Source of the DNA: Pyrocephalus nanus
Taxonomy: Eukaryota; Chordata; Aves; Passeriformes; Tyrannidae
Assembly: GCA_038380795.1 (NCBI GenBank)
Contig: CM076261.1
Location: forward strand, 5,834,556 to 5,898,555
Length of the DNA stretch: 64,000 nucleotides
Direction of reading: 5' to 3'
Part shown: positions 1-14,340 of the stretch, piece by piece
How the letters are laid out: the number at the start of each line of letters is the position of its first letter
Numbering within the stretch: the first letter of the stretch is position 1
Program-made: the position numbers and the translations under genes
Notes under the pieces: generated by a model
Seen by the model: the letters and a program-made list of their open reading frames with translations, nothing else
What the model was told of the DNA's origin: nothing
The model's database searches: none

Positions 1-3000
1 CTGCATCTAAGCAAATAAATCCATCTTTACTGCACAGTGACCAGATGACTGAAACATTTCACGGCACGAAGGCAGCTTATTATACTAGCTCAGCAACTAA
101 TGGATGTCACAGAGGTGGTGTCCCTACACTCAGAAGTAAGGATCTATTTCACCACTGACCTAAGAACTATCTTTAGATCGCTTGTTTCTAGGATCGCTGT
201 CGTATCTTGAGAAATGAATGCAGCACGGGGGCCCCATCCTGGCACAGCACATCAGTGACAGCATGCCTTTGCCTCCTGACCAGTGAATTTGATCCAAAAG
301 CTGGAAAATATCGGAAATCTTGTCATCACATATTTCTTGTGGCCTTTTCTTGTCGGGAGTGTTACTAACTTATTATTTGGGATGTTCCCGGGGAGTTTCA
401 AACAACAACAAATAGCTCTCTTACTGTCCCAAAGGCATTCTGACAATGTAAGTCCAAATAACAGGTGAGTAACAATCAAAGTATAGACAGGAACATTTTA
501 GACATCAGCAGTTAATCTGCCATTGGTATTGCCCATGTACCCATGCTCCTATTTTGGCTTCTTACTTAATTTCTCAAACACTACTGTCACTTTTAGATAA
601 CTTCCCTCTTTGGAAAAATTATTTAGGATGACAGTAACTCAGAAACAGTATTACAGAAGCCAAGAACAACACAGAGGCAAAAAGAAATCAGTACATGCTT
701 CTCAAAGTGCAGCTTAAAAATAAGTTAACATGAAATGTTGGAAAGTAATAATGGGGAAAAAACCTCAGCTCCATACAACTCATGTTTTGTTGTACTCTGA
801 GCAGCAACTCCACAGAGCTCACTGTTTTCCTAAATTTTTAATATATTAGATGGAAAAATTTTCATATTAAAAAAAAAAAAAAAAAAGATGGCAGCACATG
901 TCAGCTTTTCCTGCTTTCCTCTAAAGCCTGTGGCCTTTACATGCATTGCTCCCTGTACCCTGGGACCACTCATTTTGGGTAAGAGCACGCAGGCTACTCT
1001 GGTAGCATGCTCTTTGGGAATCCCTGTGCTAGACCTTGGAAAAAAAAAAAACTTGTATGGCAAATTTAAAAAAAAAACCCCACTGCTAAGGAATGTTTTC
1101 AAACCAAAAATGTCATTCCCTAGACACCATACACAATAGGCATTGCATCACAGGGCTTAAGGGGTCAGGCAGTTTTTATCAATGTAATAAATCTGAAGGA
1201 ATATGTTTATATGTTTCTCAGCAGCATGTAATTAACATGAGAGCAGGAAATCAAACTGCCTCCTGGAAAATTCCAACTGCTTGCTCCATGCAGACTCCTC
1301 TGCCATGCAGCTCTGATTCAATCCCTCAGTAAACCAGTCCTGCATTTTGATAAAGCTCGAAAGGCAGTTATAAATACTACAGGATTAGGCAAGTCAAGAC
1401 TGACTTTAATATGGGTGCCTAAAGGAGCAGATGGTGACAGCAACAGTCATTTTAGTGTTCTTGTAAACTGCCACTGCTCAGTTTTACAAGATTTATTTTA
1501 TCTTTAATCCTCTCTTTGACTATTTTAGGGTATCAGTGAGTACAACCTCACTAAATACTGAACTATGTTTTGGTTTGTTTTTTAATTGTGAATAGTCCTT
1601 GGGAGTTGAAAGTCAGCATTTCACAATAATTTCCAGCCTCTGCCAAGCATATTCAAGCAAGTGGGCTTAAAACGAGGCCTGTGAGCCCAGTCTTGGTATG
1701 TGCTAAAAAAGAGCTGGCATCAGACACGAATAACTTGAACACTGACTTTTCATTATATCTAACAGATACAAGGGGTTTTCCCTCTTTTGAGTTCTTCCTT
1801 AATTGTGAGCTATCTCTAACACAATAGGTTTCATACTGGCAACATATTGCCACCCCACAAGAAATATGTTGATTTTGAAATTGTTCCACCAGTGAACCAA
1901 ACTTGCACAGGCATCAGCTAATAAGAAAACTGCTAACACCTTACTTTTCATGTCAAACACCTGACTAGTTATGGTCTTTCTTGTTTCCTGTGTATGTTTT
2001 AAAATACTATTTTAGACCTTCAGCCAAGCATTGAGCACATTTCATTTTCTTCCATATTTGTTCATACACACTCTCAGATAGATACCAACTCTAATTTTAC
2101 ATCTGAAGAGAGGGCATATATGCACATATGTACATCCTTAGGTTAAACAGAATTAATTATATGTTTTTGAAAGAGTGGAGGCCTCCTGCTCCTCTTATTA
2201 AGAATACCTATCAACACTTATTTTTGCATTTCAGACATCAACACTATGCAATCACATTGTCTGGCAATATTTCTGATTAAAACTAGTGAAAAAAGGGTTG
2301 AAAAACCAACAAAGACTTAGCTGGAATTATTGCAACTTACCAGCTAGGATAAAAAACAAGTGATGGACAGACAGCACAAGTGGCAGTACAGTGACTTTTC
2401 CTCAGCCATGCACACTGAAAGTTACTAGAAGGTCAAAACAGCGCTATTTCTCATTTTCAATCTGGAGAAAGAATATCTCTTACTCTGAGAGCCTTTATTT
2501 TTCATGCTTCAGCATCTACCTTGTGGCAGGGACTACCTGGGAAAGCAGTAGCCATTTTTGTTCTTGAGGTCATTAAATGAAAACAGGGAATACCCTGCAG
2601 TCTTGCTCTGAGGCCCCCAAGAGACCCAAGTGAAGACATGCATTCAGAATCCCTTCTTTCACTCATGACTTGTCAAACGTCTTCCCTTTGGATCACAGCG
2701 CTGGAGCTATTTTTGGAGAAATTCCAGAGAACTCTGGGACACTCAGCATCTCAAAAAGAATGACTGTCACTGACTGATAACTGCACTGCACTTGGTGCAG
2801 CTTGACAGAAACAACAGATGCCAGCTGGAATCAGGGAAGAAGGGGTGGAAAGGCAGAGGGATAAGCCAAAATACCAGGTGAAGCAACTGACAGACAAAAT
2901 GTTTTTGTTAAATGATAGTTTAGACCTAGACCTTAGGTGTATATATTTAATTTTGACTATGCTGTCAATAACTAACCTCAGTAATTATAATTTGTTGCTT

Positions 3001-4504
3001 TTGTTGAATAGTCATAATATGCTCAGAAAAAAAATCTAAGTGGCAAAACCTTCCATCTAACTTTCACACATTTTTAATTCTTAACTCAATGTGAAAATCA
3101 CACATATGCTTTTTCATCTAGTATCTTTTCAGACTCTTTTGTTTGCTTCCTATGTTTCCTATTTCTGTCCTCAGTCTTACTTCTATGATAAGCAATGGAA
3201 TTGCTTCTGTACAAGAAAGATTACCTGATTGATCTTTCACTCTGCTAGACTCTCTGCTAGAGTAGATGGAACACACAAGAGCTTTCCAGAAGCACAAGTA
3301 ACACAAAAGAGGGGGACACACAATTCAGCATTAGCATTTCTTCCAATACAAAGTCTAGAGCGTAGAATAAAAATAGGAATGTTCAAAATTAGTAAGGTGA
3401 AGTCCTTCATGCAACAAATAGCAACCCCTTACAAAGGGCTCCAAAAATACCTGCAAAGGATACTGTGGATACTAAATTGACATCAAGTCAAGGATTACAT
3501 ATAAGGCAAGCTCATGAAAGAAGTTGATTGTGCCATAAATACCACATCTGGCTAAGGGCAGCTTACCCCTCCATGAACTTAAAATAGCAGAGATTGGGAG
3601 AAGATTCTCAGAAGATATCATAGGCTACCCTGATTCTTCTTCTTCCCTAAATACCTGCATATGGCCATTGCTGCTGCTCTCCCCTCAAGAACGGGCTGAA
3701 ATCACCCAGTACGCTCTCTCCTCCAAAAAGAATGGGAAGTATAGATTTTTTTTTTTTAAAATATGATTCAAAGTTTGGGAAAAAAAACCCAAATCAATAA
3801 AACTCTCCAGTGACCTGGTAAGAAAGACCTCACAGCATCTATTATTTGTTGAAGGCATCCAAGGAACCAGTAGACACATCCTGGTGGTGCTCCACCTAGA
3901 AGTGGAAGAAGGAGGAAGAGGACACAAATGCTGGGCTTCCCCATCCCCAGTCTCAAGACCAATATTGACTTGCTGAGAAATCACGGTGAGACTTGTTCAA
4001 TCTCTTTTAACCCCAGCTTCACAGTTCTCACCTTCTCAGGAGGCACAAAGATCTGAACATTGAGCAAAACTGTGGCCTGAGCAACCCTGACAGGCTTGCT
4101 CTGCTCCTCACTGCTGTGCATGGCCAAATGCAGGTGCTGGGGATGATCCTGGCATTTTTTTCTGGCCTTGCAGCAAGCAAGCAGTACACAAGTAGACCAG
4201 TCTCCTGGCTCCCACCCATTCAGGGCTGTTGCCATCATGGAGCAAACAGTGCAGACATAGTCAAAGGATGGCCAAGACTTTGCTCCCTGCCTTCCACATC
4301 CAGAATCCAAATCTCCTTGCAGCTGGAGTGCACTATTTTAGGCAGACTTCTACTGTGAGCCAGTGCACACTGGCTCATTCCTCTTACACTAATTAGACTC
4401 ATAAAGAAACATCATATGACACAGACTGATTCTGCTTCATTAAGCAACAAAGTTAATCACAAATATTTGTACTGTCATCGTAACTCAGCAGAGGTAGGGA
4501 AACA
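1..4504. other. Intergenic DNA, no gene recognised
   Basis: No splice-linked coding exon or known repeat family is recognisable here. All open frames are short and overlap in several frames, as expected by chance. An A18 run lies at 869-886, and shorter A runs lie near 1040 and 1070. By human synteny the next gene upstream would be a second MYL12 paralogue or MYOM1, but no exon of either is visible. Confidence 0.6.
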
Positions 4505-4564
4505 GAATCATAGAACTGTTAAGGTTGCAAAAGACTTCTATGATCATTGAGTTCAACTGTTAAT
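4505..4564 (-). mobile_element. CR1 LINE 3'-end fragment
   Basis: A 60-bp remnant begins with the reversed CR1 tail (AATCATAGAA) and continues through GTTAAGGTTG and an ATGATCATTGAGTTCAAC block. These match the 3' end of avian CR1 elements in minus orientation. It is severely 5'-truncated and diverged. Confidence 0.75.
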
Positions 4565-5512
4565 GGAGAGAATTAAATGATAAGGTTTATTGTAAATTGC
4601 TTACTGTGTATAATGGCCTTAGAACTTTATGAAATAGATAATTTTTAATGTTTTTAGACAATACAAAGAAAAAAGGCTAGGATAACATTTCAACAGCACT
4701 AAAGTATTTGAGTTTTTTAGATGGAAAGGATAGGAATATTTTATACATTTTGCTTAGGAGGATTTTTTCTAAAACAAGATTGACATAAATGAAAAAGAAG
4801 GTGGGAATAATGAAGGAAAAAGGAGCAGAGAGGAGAAAACTGAAGGAGTTAAGAGCTCAGTATTTTTTTTAACTCATGTTTTCAGAATGTACAAATTCAT
4901 TCCTACTCTGTATGTTTTATGTAAGAAATTATGTGGTACTGAGAAATAAACAAATTGGAATACATCCTGTGATGTGGTAGTACAAGCATTTTTCCCAGCC
5001 CACAAAACAAACGCTGCACAGAACTGAAGCTCATCACGAGGTGGCCCTATTTTATGGGACAGCCCCACCACCTACACAAGAATCCTCCCAACATGCACAG
5101 CCTGGGAACTCCCTGCTCCCAAAGGCTCTTGCTGTGCCTGGCCTGCACACAGGGTGGTAGGAGGGCACACTCTCTCTGCAGAGCAGTTCTCTGTCCAGAG
5201 TGAAACATTTCTACTTTGCACTGTGTGGTGGCTGGATGAAGCACTCAGCAGCAGTGCTGCCCAGTTCAGCCTTGGGCTTCCCAAAACCCACTCCCACTAG
5301 GATGTGCCTAGGCTGGTTTTTAAGAAAGGCTTGAAGGACATCTTCAAGAACAGGCCTGCTGTCCCATCAGACAGGGAGCTGGCAGCACAGGACTCGGGGA
5401 GCACCACATTCACCAAAAAGACCTTTGCTTTTTTTTCCCATTTCTTTCTAAGATTTATATCAATGAGTGAAAAAAAAAATTCTCCAAATATTATAAGAGG
5501 CAAAACAAGTCC

Positions 5513-6230
5513 TTTTTTTTTTTTTCTTCAAATTTCTTTATTGGTATCATGAATACTGGAATCAAGTAAAACTGAACCATTTGTAAAAGCATTTTCTACA
5601 CAGAAAATGGTCTGCCTGTAGGTCATTCCACCATGATGCGACAAATTCGAGACAAAAGCTTTAAGACAGAGAGACACACAGACACAATTTTGTCATTAAG
5701 AACTGATCTCATATTGAGCAAATAATATTACTGTACCTATTCTCACATCTCTGAAAGTTAAACACCAGTAACAACATACACAGTGACAGGTTTCATATAA
5801 CACCTTTTTAATAGCTTGGAAAACAATACAAGATAGAATAGCACGTTTGCAGTAGGGTTCAATTTAAAGTAACTGATGAAAGAACTTTAAATTAAGAGAT
5901 CAAATAACTTTTGATAATTAAATTTCAACACGCAATTCAGTTGTTCAACATTATCATATTTTATTAACTCTATAACTATCTTGGTGTTTCTACAGCTTTC
6001 CTGCCCACTCTTACTCTGTGTATAGTTACCTTGAAGCTATATGCCATGTCTAGTAAGCACAGAGGATTTTTTACCCACAACTTTTTCCATGAATAGGTTT
6101 CCAATTCAGCAAAGTTTAATACTAGTTTCTACTGCACTTTGAGGCAAATTTTAGAAGAGCGATAGTAACATTCAATGGGGAAGTATTATAAGCTAATTAG
6201 ACCACATTCTCAGACCTCATGAGGTAACTC
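5513..6230 (-). other. 3'UTR-like block with AATAAA and A tract on the minus strand
   Basis: On the minus strand an AATAAA hexamer (plus-strand TTTATT at 5537-5542) is followed 11 nt later by an A13 run (plus-strand T at 5513-5525). That is the layout of a polyadenylated 3' end copied into, or ending in, the genome. The AT-rich, stop-filled sequence at higher coordinates would be its 3'UTR. It could be a retroposed mRNA end, the end of an antisense RNA starting at the MYL12 CpG island, or chance. No coding sequence is recognised in it. Confidence 0.3.
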
Positions 6231-6410
6231 TTCTGGTTTGAGGGGAGGGCAGGGCTTTCCAGCAATCAAAATGTCTCCCTTCAAATTTGGGACTGCAGCT
6301 TCTAGATTACATATTAGATTACACATTCATTTCAGGAGGTACATCCCCATTTAAGTTTGTAAATATAACTGCTAATTTCAGCAAAAGCCTGTATGTCTAT
6401 TTTTTCCTTT

Positions 6411-6590
6411 CACAGAATGATCAAGGTTGGAAGAGACCTTCAAGATCATCTAGTCCAACCATCAACCTAGTACCACCATAATCCCCAAGGGCTACATCCT
6501 GACACCTCTTGAACACTTCCAGAGACAGTAAGTCTACCACCCTCTCTCAGCAACTGATATTTCAATACCTAACCAATGCCTTTACCTCAT
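6411..6590 (-). mobile_element. CR1 LINE 3'-end fragment
   Basis: It starts with the reversed CR1 tail (CACAGAATGATCAAGGTTGG) and continues through GATCATCTAGTCCAACC and a GAACACTTCCAGAGA block typical of the CR1 3' untranslated end in minus orientation. Similarity fades near 6590, so the element is 5'-truncated. Confidence 0.9.
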
Positions 6591-7149
6591 AAGAGTTATT
6601 GTTTACCAAGATACAGACTGTATACCAACAAAGCTGATAACAAGTACGAGGGGAGTTCAGAGAATGATGATATGGCAGTGCATCTTTCCCATTTGACTTC
6701 TTCAGGACCTCTTTGTGTACTAAACAACAGCTTCTTGATGCCCAAGTGATTTATGTGGGACTTCAACATGCAAAATGTGAACAAATATTCCATTCAGAAA
6801 AACTTCAAAAACGCAGAAGTGGGCTAAAACTGAACTGCTTCTCAAGTAATTTCAGACCCAATCCTCCTACACTAAAAAGAGGTTGTGCCTCAATTTCTTT
6901 GAGATTCTACATCAGTAAATGAAGAATGGAAAAAAAAGTAAGCGTCATCCTTTTCAATGTTTTCGTGAAGAAAAGCTACGCAAAAATAAATCCTCCGAGG
7001 GGTCTTGCAATGTGCGGCTGCAAGAGGCGCTAAGCCCTGCTCATGCGGGAGTACTCACTTGGAAGACTTCACCGATTCAGAGTAGAGTTTTTCTGATCCC
7101 TCAAGCGAAACACGAGGAAGACGAAAGGTAAGGAAGACTAAAGGTAAGG
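6591..7149. other. Unassigned upstream flank of the MYL12 promoter
   Basis: No gene is recognised. A TACGAGGGGAGTTCAGA string at 6645-6661 resembles a mariner-type terminal repeat preceded by TA, but no partner repeat or transposase frame is visible. GC content rises towards the CpG island that follows. Confidence 0.4.
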
Positions 7150-7770
7150 ATAACCCCTCACACCTGTCAATCCGGGCGGTACGCTACCGAAGGACCGGGA
7201 GGCTTCCTTCCTTCACCCCACTGCTACGGCACCCCGCGATCCTGGGGACGCCGGCACAGGCTGCAGGAGCACGGATCCAAGCTCCACCTTCAGTATGAAG
7301 AGTTTTTTATGCACGTAAAAGAAAAAAAACCCAGGGGAAGCGCTGGCTGACCCGCAGAAGCCCTCCCGAGCCACCTTTCCGCGGGCAGCGGGGCTCTCCC
7401 ACTCCCTTCCCCGCCGCCCGGCACCTGCAGGCGGCGCACGGGGAGGCACCGGCGGCGGCGGAGCAGACTTCCCCCGGGATGCGCCAACGCTGCCGAAGAG
7501 GGGGGCGGACGGACGTGGTTATAGGGGACGTGCTGAGCCGGCGGCGGCCGAGGAGGAGGCAAGATGGGCTGCGATCCATAAAGGAATACCCTCGCTGCCG
7601 CTTCGCTGCCCCCCCCCCGCCGCTTCTCCCGCCGCTCGTCCCCACCCGCCGCTCAGGAGCACGATGGTTTCTCCAGGAAGCACCGGAGCATCCGCCGCCG
7701 CCGCCGGTGCCGCTTCCTCCCTTCCGCATCTGTCCCGTACCCGGTCCCCACAGCGACCACTGGGGTGAGG
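7150..7770 (+). promoter_or_regulatory. MYL12B: CpG-island promoter of the MYL12 gene
   Basis: GC-rich and CpG-dense sequence spans about 600 bp and ends at the first-exon splice donor. It contains a CATAAAGG string at 7577-7584 inside CCATAAAGG (7576-7584). This could serve as a weak TATA-like element, or as a near-CArG box with a five-base rather than six-base A/T core. GC boxes are frequent. The exact transcription start cannot be read from the sequence; a start about 30 bp below CATAAAGG, near 7605, is my inference. Long open frames on both strands here are products of base composition. Confidence 0.75.
7605..7764 (+). other. MYL12B: MYL12 exon 1 (5'UTR); 5' end approximate
   Basis: The 3' border is a splice donor, G|GTGAGG, at 7765. 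It pairs with an acceptor (CTCTCCCTAG) at 8010 to give a 15-nt leader ahead of the start codon in exon 2. An untranslated first exon is usual for this family. The 5' boundary is a guess from the CATAAAGG position. The exon carries an ATG at 7664 in good context (A at -3, G at +4) that is out of frame with the myosin light chain. Confidence 0.55.
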
Positions 7771-8010
7771 GTCCTATGAAGACAAAAATTTAAGTCCAAC
7801 CTACGTCTTCTAATCGTGAATTTCTTTTTGTTTAGGAGTCTGTCTTTCATTTGTTCATACCCTCTGCTTCTCTTTTTCCCTTCTTGATTACGGAAATATA
7901 TTCTGATGAGAGGAAATGGAAGTGTGTCTTATCATTAAATCTTAGTACATTTTTTTTTTAAGTCCAAACACTGATCTTGTTGCATTTACTGTATTTCCTT
8001 CTCTCCCTAG

Positions 8011-12396
<4,386 letters not shown>

Positions 12397-12745
12397 GCAA
12401 ATCCATGGATACCTGCAGATAGCTGCTTTTTTTCCCTCCCATTAATTTTATTTCTCAGGATCTGTTTTTTTCTTTTTTTTTTTTCCTGTTGGGACCTTTT
12501 GCATACATTTTTAGCATTCCAGCTTTTTCCTCTGAGCCTCAGGCTCACCTGCACCTTTGTAATAAGACTGGAAATGGGCAGGGAGAGAGGATGTCTTACA
12601 GTGATAGAAGTTGAGGGACAAAGATCAGGGAGTGTGGAGGCCCAGGTAAAATGTCAGTGCTACTCATCCTAGCTGGATTAATTTTACATTTTTAACGGTA
12701 ACTTTTCAAATAAACCACTGTTCTATTAAGTACATCATTAAAGTG
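12397..12745 (+). other. MYL12B: MYL12 proximal 3'UTR
   Basis: AT-rich sequence after the stop codon with pyrimidine tracts near 12427-12485. It ends around the polyadenylation signals at 12709-12714 (AATAAA) and 12737-12742 (ATTAAA). Confidence 0.75.
12709..12714 (+). terminator. MYL12B: Proximal polyadenylation signal AATAAA
   Basis: A canonical AATAAA about 310 nt after the stop codon, with an ATTAAA variant at 12737-12742. A second candidate, TGAATAAATG at 13691-13700, would extend the 3'UTR by about 1 kb. Confidence 0.65.
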
Positions 12746-13720
12746 CTCATGCTAGAAGTGGACTGTTTATCTAATGATATATGTAAATACTTTTGCAACT
12801 GTATGCAGTCGTGTTGTTACCTACTTTTGCCTTAAAAATGATGCGTAAGTCACTTAAGCATACTGATGTTTGTACTTCGGCGACTGAGTACTTTGCCTGC
12901 TACTGTGAGCACACACAATGAAGAAGAAATTCCCATCTTTCAAATTTTAGTGCATTGTAAATTAATCATTCTGTCCAAGACTTGCACATTAAACATTTTA
13001 AATCTTATGATTCGATTCAGCGTCTATTTTACCACCTCAGTGCCTCCATTTCTCGACACTGAGTATTATATTAATGCCACTTTTAAAAAACTTATAAATC
13101 CTAGACTTGTCTTTAAAACAAGATATCATATGTGGGTAGAGTTGCTTGAGAGATGCTTCTTACCAGATCTGGGGGGCTGCCAATATTGCATTATTTACAT
13201 TTCCTTGCAACCATTTATTATTTTCTTTCTTTTATCTTCCTTTTTTTTTTCAAAGCACGGTGAGAACAGGGATGGATGAAGAAGGAAGGTGTGCTGTATC
13301 TATCCTTTTTGTTTTCTGTCCGAAAATGTTATTCTTGGTTTCCAAATGAAACAATATACGCTATATTTTTAAGAGTGCTGAGAGTAGTGCTTTGCATATG
13401 TGAGATGGAGGCATTCCTTTTTGTTCCATTTCTCAAAATTATATCCTCTAGTTCCTGTGGTATGGATGGCAAAGCAGATTTGATACAGTATTCTGAAGCA
13501 ACTTTGTCATAATGTGAATGCTTGTGGTTCTCAGGTTTTTTTTGGTTTTGAGAGAAAGGGTGATCAGAGCCGCTTCTAACACTTCTAGGAATTACACTGT
13601 TAATGCCTTCAGAATTTACATTACAAAACTGAGACATTTGGCTGAGAGGTTTTGCTGTTTCTTGGTAGGCTGCTATTGTGACCTTAAGTTTGAATAAATG
13701 CCATTAGAGGACAGTGATTA
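12746..13720 (+). other. MYL12B: Possible distal MYL12 3'UTR extension
   Basis: AT-rich sequence between the proximal and distal polyadenylation hexamers (AATAAA at 13693-13698). A 137-codon ATG frame at 12866-13279 shows no recognised domain and is rich in Phe, Leu and Ile, as AT-rich non-coding DNA would give. I cannot tell from the sequence whether transcripts reach the distal site. Confidence 0.35.
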
Positions 13721-13984
13721 AAGCTCTGAAGTTCCTGCTCTACCTGAGTCCCAGGGAGCTTTGCAAAGGAGCGGGAGCCGTGCACAAAAAGATGGCAGTA
13801 GGCCTGTAAGAAGAGTATGGAAGTCGCTGAAAACCAGAGAGGAGGAAAAGGTTCAAAATGGAATCAGAAAGTGACCTCCAAATGCTTTATAAATGTTTTC
13901 CCTTAGTTGCTGATTTTTTTTAACAGAAAAAACACCTACGTTTAGAGAGGGCAGAAATTAAAAACTCGAGCGAGAACTCGAGTT

Positions 13985-14340
13985 GTAAACTGTGAGTGAA
14001 ACCAACTTTGATGCGTCTGAAGGAGGCGAAGTCCTCCCGCCACCGGCTTGGGGCCAGCCCCCCACCGGCATATCCGCAGTGCCTCCGGGCTCTTCCCGAG
14101 GGGAGCGGGAGGCAGCTGGAGGCCATGCCCGGAGCCATCAGCAGGTGGCAGCACAGCTCCTGGCACTAACGCAGCCGGAGGGGCGAGCGGCTCCCAATGC
14201 AAATTTTTGGCTAATTTTTGTTTGTTTGTTTGCTTATTAGTTTTTTTTTTAAGTCCCGAGGAGCTCGTCTGGTGTAGGGAACACAGGGGGAAATGTGCTC
14301 CGTTCCCATAGAAGCCGCCCCCTCCCCGCTCCTCCCTCAA
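13985..14340. promoter_or_regulatory. Small orphan CpG island
   Basis: A GC-rich patch inside AT-rich DNA, with repeated CCGG, GCGA and CCGC strings concentrated at 14010-14190. No coding exon is evident. Its left border carries a 10-bp palindrome, AACTCGAGTT (13974-13983), preceded by a direct copy of AACTCGAG. It could be a promoter of an unannotated RNA or a remote alternative TGIF1 promoter. Neither can be shown here. Confidence 0.45.

Noticed and set aside
7307..7729. 140-codon minus-strand frame over the MYL12 CpG island
   Set aside because: Gly/Arg/Pro-rich, GC-driven frame covering the promoter and exon 1; no recognisable domain.
12866..13279. 137-codon ATG frame downstream of MYL12
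   Set aside because: Hydrophobic AT-rich composition, no family similarity recognised, and located in probable 3'UTR.
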